Counted from the stretch's first letter, positions 1 to 5,647 are shown. The stretch: 6,161 nt of DNA from Bacillota bacterium (GCA_023398855.1 JAEWRS010000341.1:1-6161); one strand, 5' to 3'. The notes: a model not told the origin generated them from the sequence alone. Translations and numbers: made by a program.

Positions 1-17
1 CGTATACTGTTAATCAT

Positions 18-90
18 AGAGAACACCAATCCTTTGTTTTGTATTAGTTAGTCGCTAAATACTTTATCACAAAGTGGTGTTCTCTTTTTA
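18..90 (+). terminator. Long intrinsic terminator of an upstream gene outside the window
   Basis: An 11-bp perfect stem pairs AGAGAACACCA (18-28) with TGGTGTTCTCT (75-85). It continues after a 3-nt bulge with CTTTG (32-36) pairing to CAAAG (70-74). The 33-nt loop can fold further: GTAT 41-44 with ATAC 59-62, and TTAG 48-51 with CTAA 55-58. A T-rich run (TTTTT at 85-89, then more T) follows directly on the + strand, and there is no T-tract on the other side, so it ends + strand transcription entering from the left. The stem and tract are seen directly; the terminated gene is not in the window. Confidence 0.8.
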
Positions 91-132
91 TTTATTTTCC
101 ATTATCCGAATAAAACTTTACGCTAGCCCTTC

Positions 133-150
133 CTCCTGCCGGAGTTTTTT
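133..150 (+). terminator. Possible short second terminator
   Basis: A 4-bp GC-rich stem, CTCC (133-136) with GGAG (141-144), has a TGCC loop and is followed by six T (145-150). The stem is short for an independent terminator. It may back up the hairpin at 18-85 just before the promoter at 162, or be chance. Confidence 0.25.
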
Positions 151-161
151 GCTTTTCCTTA

Positions 162-190
162 TTGACAAGGTGAAAAGTGCAGTATATAAT
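162..190 (+). promoter_or_regulatory. Sigma-A type promoter of the GntR-ABC operon
   Basis: TTGACA at 162-167 and TATAAT at 185-190 are separated by exactly 17 bp, a perfect match to the consensus vegetative promoter. Transcription should start near 197, giving a leader of about 40 nt before the GTG at 236. Such a strong promoter, overlapped by an operator at 188-212, fits a gene set kept off by a repressor and opened on induction (inference). Confidence 0.88.
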
Positions 191-212
191 GTACATATTC
201 AACAAGTACATT
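188..212 (+). promoter_or_regulatory. Probable YtrA-type operator over the -10 box and start site
   Basis: A perfect 7-bp inverted repeat, AATGTAC (188-194) and GTACATT (206-212), has an 11-bp spacer. Read as AATGTA-N13-TACATT it has the same geometry as the AGTGTA-N13-TACACT site known for Bacillus subtilis YtrA, differing in one base per arm. It overlaps the last three bases of the -10 box and the expected start site, so a bound dimer should block initiation. The first downstream gene encodes a YtrA-type GntR protein, so autorepression is the likely role (inference). Confidence 0.72.
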
Positions 213-235
213 GCAATACACCAGGGAGATATACT

Positions 236-613
236 GTGGAAATTATAATCAGCAGTAATACAAATAAGCCCATCTATGAGCAGATCACTTCCCAAATAAA
301 AGCGCTGATTATGAGTGGGGAACTGGAGACAGGTGATCCTGTCCCATCTATGAGGGCATTGGCTAAATCCATTCACGTCAGCGTCATAACCGTACAAAAA
401 GCCTATGAAGATTTGCAACGGGATGGCTTTATTGAGACGACTGTTGGACGGGGCAGTTTTGTATCGGCACAAAACAAAGATTTCTTTCAGGAGGAACAGC
501 AGCGCATGGCCGAGGAGCATCTGCAGGAGGCCGCTGAAATCGCCCGCACCAGCGGTATTTCACTGAGCAAGCTGATTGAGCTTCTGACCATGTTTTACCA
601 GGAGGAGGAATAA
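236..613 (+). CDS. GntR family transcriptional regulator, YtrA subfamily
   Basis: A 125-residue DNA-binding repressor with a GTG start. The reading frame is open upstream to 74, but GTG 236 is chosen because AGGGAG (223-228) precedes it by 7 nt, the promoter and operator lie at 162-212, and the conserved family start (NKPIYEQI, residues 10-17) follows at once. The winged helix spans about residues 12-78: GDPVPSMRALA (33-43), the recognition helix region VSVITVQKAYEDL (48-60) and the wing GRGSFV (71-76). The tail of about 45 residues is a short helical dimerisation region, not the large effector domain of FadR, HutC or MocR types; length and architecture fit YtrA. The ATPase start lies 2 nt after the stop and its RBS is inside this gene's end. 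Known YtrA proteins repress their own ABC operon. The inducing signal cannot be read from sequence. Confidence 0.92.
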   Translation: MEIIISSNTNKPIYEQITSQIKALIMSGELETGDPVPSMRALAKSIHVSVITVQKAYEDLQRDGFIETTVGRGSFVSAQNKDFFQEEQQRMAEEHLQEAAEIARTSGISLSKLIELLTMFYQEEE

Positions 614-615
614 AA

Positions 616-1479
616 GTGGAGCCAATTTTACAGGTAGAAAATCTGACAAAACAATATCCGGATTTTAAACTGGACCATGTATCATTTTCTGTTCCAAAAG
701 GAGCGATTATGGGATTGATCGGTGAGAACGGAGCCGGTAAAAGCACTACCATCCATGCAATCCTTGATTTAATCCAAAGGGATGAAGGTGTGGTGAAATT
801 TAACGGGCAGGAATTCTCTTCCGATTCCAAAAGCATAAAGGAAGACATTGGAGTCGTGTTTGACGGAATCAATTTCTATGAAACACTCACGCCCGAAAAA
901 ATCGGAAGGATTTCAGCGGCAGCCTATGGGCAGTGGGATGACGCCCTTTACCATGATTATTTAAATAAGCTACAGCTTCCGTCTGGCAAAGAAATCAAAA
1001 CATTCTCCAGGGGAATGAAGATGAAGCTTGGCATTGCCGCTGCCCTTTCCCATAATCCCAAGCTTCTGATACTAGATGAAGCCACCGGCGGACTTGACCC
1101 GGTCATGCGTGATGATATCCTGGATTTGTTTCTGGATTTCGTGCAGGATGAAAACCATTCCATTCTTATGTCTTCCCATATTTCCACGGATCTTGAGAAG
1201 GTGGCAGATTACATTACCTTTATTCATAAAGGAAAGGTTCTGTTTTGTAAACAAAAAGATGAATTACGCTACCAATATGGGATTATCCGATGCACAACGG
1301 CTCAGTTCGATGCAATCGATAAATCAGAGATCCTTGCTTACCGGAAACGAGACTATCAATGGGATGTGTTGGTGGCGGATAAGGAAATGGCACGCCGCAG
1401 GTACAAGGCGCCGGTCATAGATGATGCCTCCATCGACGATATCCTTCTTCTCTATGTGAAGGGAGGCCAGGTAAGATGA
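616..1479 (+). CDS. ABC transporter ATP-binding protein (YtrB/BcrA-like)
   Basis: The nucleotide-binding subunit, 287 residues, of an ABC-2 type transporter. The GTG start at 616 is preceded by GGAGGAGG (601-608), which lies in the end of the GntR gene. Walker A is GENGAGKST (36-44), Walker B LLILDE (150-155) and the D-loop GGLD (158-161), with the H-loop histidine at 188 in SSHIS. The signature is FSRGMKMKL (130-138) instead of LSGGQ, and the usual Q-loop glutamine appears to be Asp83 (GVVFDG). Both variants are, to my knowledge, common in YtrB-like ATPases. After about residue 215 comes a C-terminal extension of about 70 residues typical of these proteins. The stop overlaps the permease start (ATGA). 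It should energise export or extraction of a peptide-like or lipophilic compound at the membrane, but the substrate is unknown. Confidence 0.93.
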   Translation: MEPILQVENLTKQYPDFKLDHVSFSVPKGAIMGLIGENGAGKSTTIHAILDLIQRDEGVVKFNGQEFSSDSKSIKEDIGVVFDGINFYETLTPEKIGRISAAAYGQWDDALYHDYLNKLQLPSGKEIKTFSRGMKMKLGIAAALSHNPKLLILDEATGGLDPVMRDDILDLFLDFVQDENHSILMSSHISTDLEKVADYITFIHKGKVLFCKQKDELRYQYGIIRCTTAQFDAIDKSEILAYRKRDYQWDVLVADKEMARRRYKAPVIDDASIDDILLLYVKGGQVR

Positions 1480-2126
1480 AAAGTCTGGTTTTAAAAGATT
1501 TGTATAATATAGGACATAACGCCAAGTCCATGGCTTTTATACAGCTTATTTTAGCTTTTGCTCTGATTCCTTCTGGGGGAGTGGAATCCTATATTATTAC
1601 AAGCGGCATTCTCTTCAGCATGATGATCACCACCACATTCAGCTTTGATGATCAATCCAAATGGATGAAATACGCCATGGTAATGCCGGTTACCAAAAAA
1701 GATGTGGTCACTGGAAAATTTGTTGTTCTTTTGATTTTTTCAGCTATTGGTGCTGTTTTTGGTCTTGTGGTCGGCTCCATCAGCGGCCTCCTGATTCACC
1801 GGGTTGTGTTAAACAGCTTAAGTGATGTTCTCCCGCTGCTGCTTACCAGCGGGGCAAGTCTGGTAATTGCAGAGATCATGGGAAGCATGTCCATTCCCCT
1901 CTTGTTTCAATACGGAGCAGAAAAAGCCCGTTTATTGTTGTTTATTTCCTATGCTGTTCCCGCCGCCATCTGCTTTGGCTTTTATAAGCTTTTAGCCTTG
2001 ACGAGTGTTTCTTTCACAGACAGCTCAATAGTTATCCTCATATGCATTTCTTCCTTACTGGTACTGGTTTGGAATCTGGTAATGTATCAGATCAGCTATC
2101 GGCTGTTTGCCAGGAAGGATCTTTAG
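1476..2126 (+). CDS. ABC-2 type transporter permease
   Basis: A 216-residue integral membrane protein forming the channel partner of the preceding ATPase. The start ATG overlaps the ATPase stop by 4 nt, with RBS GGGAGG at 1461-1466, so the two are probably translationally coupled. About six hydrophobic segments are visible, near residues 17-32, 38-56, 83-107, 118-143, 152-173 and 183-205. The stretch WMKYAMVMPVTKKDVVTGKF (63-82) matches the conserved cytoplasmic 'lPvsrkdiv.gKy' loop of the ABC2_membrane_5 type permeases that usually accompany YtrA regulators. No signal peptide or extracellular domain is seen. Only one permease gene is present, so the transporter probably works as a homodimer. 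The substrate is unknown; family members act in resistance to peptide antibiotics or in envelope stress (inference). Confidence 0.88.
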   Translation: MKSLVLKDLYNIGHNAKSMAFIQLILAFALIPSGGVESYIITSGILFSMMITTTFSFDDQSKWMKYAMVMPVTKKDVVTGKFVVLLIFSAIGAVFGLVVGSISGLLIHRVVLNSLSDVLPLLLTSGASLVIAEIMGSMSIPLLFQYGAEKARLLLFISYAVPAAICFGFYKLLALTSVSFTDSSIVILICISSLLVLVWNLVMYQISYRLFARKDL

Positions 2127-2133
2127 GACTAGA

Positions 2134-2616
2134 TCAGGTAAGCGGCAGGGGTGTACCATTTAACAAAGCCCCTGCCAGATGATCGCCTCTGTACACAAGC
2201 TTCAAAGAGAAAAACGGTATGTCCGCCAACAACAGTTCAAAGAAAATACGGTCTCCTTCCCAAAGAGACAGCCCGCCTGTATCTTCTTTGGGCACCCATT
2301 TCAGCTCTCCTTCCTCACACTCTGTCAAGGTCCCTTCATATGCGTCAGCCGTGTACAAAAACATGTATTCATCGGGATATTTATCTGATACAAAAGTAAT
2401 AATGCCCCTAAGCCGGTGGGAACGCAAAGATAAGCCGGTCTCTTCTTTTACCTCCCGCAAAAGACATTCCTCCGGGCTCTCTCCTTCCTCCAAATGGCCT
2501 CCGACTCCCAGCCACTTGTCCTGGTTCATGTCTTCCTTCTTTTTTATCCGGTGCAGCATCAGATAACTGCCCTCCCGTTCTATATAACAAAGGGTTGTTA
2601 AATTTTCATGCCTCAT
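2134..2616 (-). CDS. Nudix hydrolase, MutT-like (8-oxo-dGTP diphosphatase type)
   Basis: A 160-residue cytoplasmic hydrolase of nucleoside diphosphates linked to another moiety. The Nudix box is perfect at residues 40-62: G, five residues, E46, seven residues, then REVKEETGL with R54, E55, E58 and E59, which coordinate the catalytic divalent metal. The N-terminal strand (residues 6-12), LMLHRIKKKEDMNQDKWLG (19-37) and a C-terminal LWEGDRIFFELL helix are typical of MutT-like members annotated as 8-oxo-dGTP diphosphatases. Substrate specificity cannot be proved from the box alone. The ATG at 2616 is chosen over an in-frame TTG at 2631, because GGAGG sits 8 nt before the ATG and would lie inside the longer version. 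It follows lysR by 58 nt on the same strand with no clear terminator or promoter between, so co-transcription is possible. Confidence 0.9.
   Translation of the reverse strand: MRHENLTTLCYIEREGSYLMLHRIKKKEDMNQDKWLGVGGHLEEGESPEECLLREVKEETGLSLRSHRLRGIITFVSDKYPDEYMFLYTADAYEGTLTECEEGELKWVPKEDTGGLSLWEGDRIFFELLLADIPFFSLKLVYRGDHLAGALLNGTPLPLT
2144..2176. repeat. GC-rich hairpin at a convergent gene junction
   Basis: An 8-bp perfect inverted repeat, GGCAGGGG (2144-2151) and CCCCTGCC (2169-2176), has a 17-nt loop. It lies inside the last codons of the Nudix gene and about 18 nt after the stop of the permease. No T-tract follows on either strand, so it is not a standard intrinsic terminator. It could still slow polymerase or protect the 3' end of the permease mRNA (inference). 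Confidence 0.45.
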
Positions 2617-2674
2617 TCTTTCATCCTCCAAAGTCCCAATTCATTTTGTCAAATCCCACATTAATTCTGGCGCC

Positions 2675-3559
2675 TCAGGTTCTAAGGTCTGGCTCCCCAT
2701 ATTGTTCTGTGAGATACTCCAGGAACTGCCTGCTGGCAATTGACATGGTTTTCTTATCTTTAAATACAACACCAATGGTTCTGGCCAGAGGCGGGTCTGT
2801 CTCTCTGATGGATATATGATAATTGACACGGTTTAGAATAAGCTCTGATAAAATTCCGGCTCCCAGCCCCTTTTCGATCATGGCCATGATCGTATAATCA
2901 TCATGGACAATATACTGGATGTTAGGCTCGATTCCATGCTCACGAAAGTATTCCATTGGTTCATTTAAGCTTCCTTCCTCCAAAAGAATAAAAGGTTCTG
3001 ATGCCAGTTCCTTTATCCGGACCTTTTTATGACCAGCCAGGGGGTGGGCAAGAGGAAGGACAGCCAGCATGGGATCCTGCTTTAACGGAATGGTCTTAAG
3101 CTCCTGATCCCTCACTGCCTGTGGATTAATAAGGCCAAAATCCACGCTCCCCTCTTTTACCAGCTGCTCAATGGCCGTATAATCCCCCTGGTACAATTCA
3201 AAGCTGACCAACGGGTATTTTTCTTTAAACATCTTAATTAATCCTGGCAGCCAGTGACAGGATACACTGGCAAAGGTGCCGACCCTGATGGTGGCATTCT
3301 GGATTCCTTCCATTTCCTTTCGTTTTTCCTTAAGCTCTCTGTAAGCATGGTATATATTTTTTATATAGGGCAAAAGCTCTGCTCCGTCAGGAGTCATTAT
3401 GACTCCTTTTTTGGATCGGACAAACAAAACGGTACCAAGCTCTTCTTCCAAAGACTGCACCATCTGGCTGACGGCGGACTGTGTGTATCCCAGTTCTTCG
3501 GAAGCCCTGGTAAATCCACCTGTTTCCACAATTTTCATAACTGCACAGTACCGTTTCAT
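2675..3559 (-). CDS. LysR family transcriptional regulator
   Basis: A 294-residue LysR-type regulator. The N-terminal helix-turn-helix is at about residues 15-36 (GFTRASEELGYTQSAVSQMV), followed by the linker-helix motif LEEELGTVLFVRSKKGVIMTPDG (37-59). The effector-binding domain covers about 90-290, with IRVGTFASVSCHWLPGL (91-107) as its first strand and helix. Length and layout are normal. The start ATG at 3559 has AGGAG 8 nt upstream. It is divergent from azlCD with a shared, overlapping promoter region, the classic arrangement for a LysR protein controlling the neighbouring operon, so it is probably the azlCD regulator responding to a branched-chain amino acid or related metabolite (inference). 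Other target genes are possible. The Nudix gene follows on the same strand. Confidence 0.93.
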   Translation of the reverse strand: MKRYCAVMKIVETGGFTRASEELGYTQSAVSQMVQSLEEELGTVLFVRSKKGVIMTPDGAELLPYIKNIYHAYRELKEKRKEMEGIQNATIRVGTFASVSCHWLPGLIKMFKEKYPLVSFELYQGDYTAIEQLVKEGSVDFGLINPQAVRDQELKTIPLKQDPMLAVLPLAHPLAGHKKVRIKELASEPFILLEEGSLNEPMEYFREHGIEPNIQYIVHDDYTIMAMIEKGLGAGILSELILNRVNYHISIRETDPPLARTIGVVFKDKKTMSIASRQFLEYLTEQYGEPDLRT

Positions 3560-3597
3560 ATTCCCAGCTCCTTATCATCAGTTTTTCTTATGTTTTC

Positions 3598-3626
3598 ATT
3601 ATAAACATTTGTTTTACTAATGTAAA
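3598..3626 (-). promoter_or_regulatory. Promoter of the lysR gene
   Basis: On the minus strand, TTTACA (3626-3621) and TATAAT (3603-3598) are spaced by exactly 17 bp. The -10 is perfect and the -35 matches 5 of 6 consensus bases. Transcription should start near 3591, about 30 nt before the lysR ATG. Its -35 box lies in the palindrome shared with the azlC promoter. Confidence 0.8.
3613..3626. promoter_or_regulatory. Palindrome shared by divergent promoters, candidate LysR site
   Basis: TTTACTAATGTAAA is a perfect 5-4-5 inverted repeat (TTTAC/GTAAA). It contains the -35 boxes of both lysR and azlC. An overlapping repeat, ACATT (3605-3609) and AATGT (3619-3623), extends the symmetry leftwards. 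LysR proteins bind interrupted dyads near the -35 of divergent promoters, so this is the best candidate operator in the intergenic region. Binding is inferred, not shown. Confidence 0.55.
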
Positions 3627-3641
3627 GATTCATGATATATT
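3613..3641 (+). promoter_or_regulatory. Promoter of azlCD
   Basis: TTTACT (3613-3618) and TATATT (3636-3641) are spaced by 17 bp. The -35 matches 4 of 6 and the -10 5 of 6 consensus bases, so it is weaker than the lysR promoter facing the other way, as expected for an activator-dependent target. Start would be near 3648, with a leader of about 40 nt before ATG 3688. Confidence 0.65.
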
Positions 3642-3687
3642 TTTAAAAGCATAAAAAGGGCTGTCACGCTCTATGAGGAGGAACATG

Positions 3688-4410
3688 ATGAATACCAGAA
3701 GAGAACAGCTTCAATGGGGAATAAAGGATGGGATTCCCATCTGCCTTGGTTATTTTGCCGTATCTTTTACCTTTGGGATCATGGCATTAAACTATGGGCT
3801 GTCTCCATGGCAATCAGTTATCATATCCCTGACCAATCTGACATCAGCAGGACAATTTGCAGGTCTGGGTATCATCACAGCAGGTGCTCCTTTCGCTGAA
3901 ATGGCTGCTGCCCAACTGGTCATTAACCTGCGCTATTGTCTCATGTCCTGTTCCATTTCCCAGAAGCTTGATAAAAAAACACCACTGTATCACCGCCTGC
4001 TCATGGGCTATGGCATAACAGATGAAATCTTCGGTGTTTCTGTGTGCAGGCCTGGCCCATTAAACCCATGGTATTGTTACGGACTCTTTCTGCCGGCCAT
4101 TCCTGGCTGGACACTGGGAACTGCTGCCGGTGCATTCTTTGGGTCCCTGCTTCCTGAAAGGGCTCTAAACGCCTTAGGAGTGGCTTTATATGGGATGTTT
4201 CTGGCAATTATCATTCCCCCGGCAAAAAAAAGTAAGGTTTTGGCAGGAGTGACTGGCGTTTCCATGATTTTAAGTCTTTTATTTTTTCTGATTCCTGTTT
4301 TGTACAGGATTTCTTCCGGATTCAAACTGATCCTGCTGACGGTTGTTATAGCAGGAGCTGCTGCTGTTTTGTTCCCTGTACCAGATACTATGGAGGCTTC
4401 CCATGAATAA
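3688..4410 (+). CDS. azlC: AzlC family branched-chain amino acid exporter, large subunit
   Basis: A 240-residue multi-spanning membrane protein, the large subunit of an AzlCD (BrnFE-like) exporter of branched-chain amino acids; the family was named for azaleucine resistance in Bacillus subtilis. Family motifs are visible in order: GIKDGIPICLGYFAVSFTFG (11-30), TSAGQFAGLG (52-61), LVINLRYCLMSCSIS (77-91) and GYGITDEIF (107-115), followed by hydrophobic segments to about residue 228. ATG 3688 is chosen because GGAGG (3677-3681) is 6 nt upstream. ATG 3685 is an alternative, and the ATG at 3673 would contain the RBS itself. The stop lies within the start of azlD (8-nt overlap), so the subunits are translationally coupled. 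The substrate is inferred from family membership. Confidence 0.93.
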   Translation: MNTRREQLQWGIKDGIPICLGYFAVSFTFGIMALNYGLSPWQSVIISLTNLTSAGQFAGLGIITAGAPFAEMAAAQLVINLRYCLMSCSISQKLDKKTPLYHRLLMGYGITDEIFGVSVCRPGPLNPWYCYGLFLPAIPGWTLGTAAGAFFGSLLPERALNALGVALYGMFLAIIIPPAKKSKVLAGVTGVSMILSLLFFLIPVLYRISSGFKLILLTVVIAGAAAVLFPVPDTMEASHE

Positions 4411-4708
4411 CAGAATTTATATTTACATATTAATCATGGCATCGGTTACCTATTTCATCCGTGTCCTGCCTCTGACCCTGATCCGGAAGGAAATAAAGAA
4501 CCCTTTTATCCGTTCTTTCCTTTACTATGTTCCCTATGTGACACTGTCTGTTATGACCTTTCCAGCTATTCTCATTGCCACTGAAAGTGTATGGTCCGGT
4601 GCAGCAGCCCTATTAACACCAGCGATTCTGGCCTATAAGGAAAAAAGTCTGTTTCAGGTCTCCATCTCCGCCTGCTTTGTTGTTTATGTAATGGATTTTT
4701 TTATTTGA
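4403..4708 (+). CDS. azlD: AzlD family branched-chain amino acid exporter, small subunit
   Basis: A 101-residue membrane protein, the small partner of AzlC. It has the family layout: an N-terminal hydrophobic segment (residues 5-25) containing ASVTYFIRVLPLTLIRK (13-29), then NPFIRSFLYYVPYVTLSVMTFP (33-54), and two more hydrophobic stretches near 56-77 and 83-101. It ends just after the last segment, normal for AzlD. ATG 4403 overlaps the end of azlC and has GGAGG (4392-4396) 6 nt upstream. AzlC and AzlD are both needed for export in characterised pairs such as BrnFE. No own + strand terminator is seen after the stop. Confidence 0.92.
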   Translation: MNNRIYIYILIMASVTYFIRVLPLTLIRKEIKNPFIRSFLYYVPYVTLSVMTFPAILIATESVWSGAAALLTPAILAYKEKSLFQVSISACFVVYVMDFFI

Positions 4709-4740
4709 TCCTGTTTCCATACAATTACCTGGCAGCATAC

Positions 4741-4772
4741 AAAAAAGGCGAAGCGGAAAAATCCACCTCGCC
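4741..4772 (-). terminator. Intrinsic terminator of the divIVA-like operon
   Basis: On the minus strand an 11-pair stem (4772-4762 with 4757-4747) closes a TTTT loop and is followed by six T (4746-4741). Two of the pairs are G-U wobbles, which become A-C mismatches in the + strand transcript, and there is no T-tract on that side. It therefore works only for the leftward genes ending at 4798, about 26 nt upstream of the stem, and not for azlCD. Confidence 0.88.
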
Positions 4773-4797
4773 ATAAAGTCTCACTTGCAGGGGCACC

Positions 4798-5646
4798 TCA
4801 ATATTGAAGCAGCGCATTGACTTTTTCTTTATTTGTTTCCGAATTAAGTGACCGCAGCATATCCCGTTTGGAATCGGAAAAACCGTATACCTCTGCCCCA
4901 GAATACTGCACAACCCGGATCTCGGCATTTACATCTGTTTTTGCTCCGTTTACTGTGTTCAGGCTCCAGAAAATGGATTGAAGCTCGGCAAGGTCATCTG
5001 TACCTGTTATCTGGACTTCATAAGGAAAATTCTCGGTCTGTTCATGTCTCATAGCATAAATGGCAAGTGCTTCACAAAGATTATCGTCCTCCTCTATGAG
5101 TGTATAGTCTTCTGACATTCCCAAGAGATCAGCAATATAATCAATACGATCATCCAGGCTGCTGTATATCGCCTGCATGGCTTCTGTAACCTCCGGATTA
5201 TTTTCATTTTCCTCTAAGACCGGTATTTCCTGAGATGGCGCTCCACTGTTTCCTGCCTCAGGACCAGAACCATCTGGTGTAGCGTGAGAAGGAGTTCCCA
5301 TTGCTTGTTCACTGTTTTCCTGGGATTCACTTGGTTCTGTCTGATCCGGGGACACTTCCTGACCGCTTTCTTCCGGCTGCTCCCCTGCATCCGTCTGCTC
5401 TCCTGCTTCCGGTATCAGCTCCGTATCATCCTGAGATTCTGTCTCTGCAGCCGGTGATTCAGATTCCGTAATATGCTGTTCTGACTCATCTTCCTGTGGT
5501 TCCGATTCCGTGACCTGCTGTTCTAAATCTTCCTCCTGCATATCGTCAATCTGGATATCCTCCTGTGCAGATACCGGCAAAATTGCTCGTGTAACCAGGC
5601 CGGAAAACAATATCGTACACAAAACTACTGTACTCCATTTTTTCAT
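4798..5646 (-). CDS. Secreted acidic protein with a small C-terminal domain, function unknown
   Basis: A 282-residue exported protein that I cannot assign to a named family. The start ATG at 5646 is 1 nt after the upstream stop and has a purine-rich RBS (AAGGG at 5655-5651) 4 nt before it; upstream in-frame codons lie inside the previous gene. A signal peptide covers residues 1-27 (MKK, hydrophobic core, VSA cut before Q28). Residues 28 to about 150 are a disordered linker rich in Glu, Gln, Ser and Pro. From 28 to 166 there is no Lys or Arg, and no aromatic residue before Tyr161. Residues 150-282 look folded, with ALAIYAMR (193-200), LAELQSIFWSLNTVNGAKT (219-237) and VYGFSDSKRDMLRSL (253-267). 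From memory this pattern resembles the non-catalytic domain of NlpC/P60-type hydrolases in clostridial conjugative elements. No catalytic domain, LPXTG motif or lipobox is present, so it is probably free or wall-associated. It is coupled to the DivIVA-like gene. Confidence 0.85.
   Translation of the reverse strand: MKKWSTVVLCTILFSGLVTRAILPVSAQEDIQIDDMQEEDLEQQVTESEPQEDESEQHITESESPAAETESQDDTELIPEAGEQTDAGEQPEESGQEVSPDQTEPSESQENSEQAMGTPSHATPDGSGPEAGNSGAPSQEIPVLEENENNPEVTEAMQAIYSSLDDRIDYIADLLGMSEDYTLIEEDDNLCEALAIYAMRHEQTENFPYEVQITGTDDLAELQSIFWSLNTVNGAKTDVNAEIRVVQYSGAEVYGFSDSKRDMLRSLNSETNKEKVNALLQY
5462..5524. repeat. Degenerate tandem duplication of about 42 bp inside the acidic linker
   Basis: The 21-nt segments at 5462-5482 and 5504-5524 match at 18 of 21 positions and are offset by 42 bp, which is 14 codons. 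They encode EQHITES and EQQVTES on the minus strand. The protein repeat continues loosely (TESEP, TESES), which suggests the linker grew by in-frame duplication and later drifted. Confidence 0.6.
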
Positions 5647-5647
5647 T

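Noticed and set aside
74..235. In-frame 5' extension of the GntR gene back to 74
   Set aside because: It would place the promoter, the operator and a hydrophobic non-conserved stretch inside the protein. GTG 236 has a good RBS and the family-typical N-terminus.
429..872. Long minus-strand frame opposite the GntR and ATPase genes
   Set aside because: It is a shadow of two clearly conserved + strand genes, has no RBS or recognisable domain, and its sequence is low-complexity antisense.
2219..2566. + strand frame of 115 codons opposite the Nudix gene
   Set aside because: The opposite strand carries a perfect Nudix box; the Ser/Pro-rich translation is typical of antisense to that coding sequence.
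2624..2652. TTGACA on the minus strand (2652-2647) as a promoter for the Nudix gene
   Set aside because: At 17-bp spacing the -10 position reads GGAGGA, which is the RBS, so no usable -10 exists.
4798..4860. Sortase anchor or other C-terminal wall-sorting signal in the secreted protein
   Set aside because: The C-terminus (KEKVNALLQY) has no LPXTG motif, hydrophobic segment or basic tail.
5148..5570. Acidic repeat region as a CRISPR or tandem-repeat array
   Set aside because: The repeats are degenerate, in frame and encode a Glu/Ser-rich linker; there are no regular spacers.
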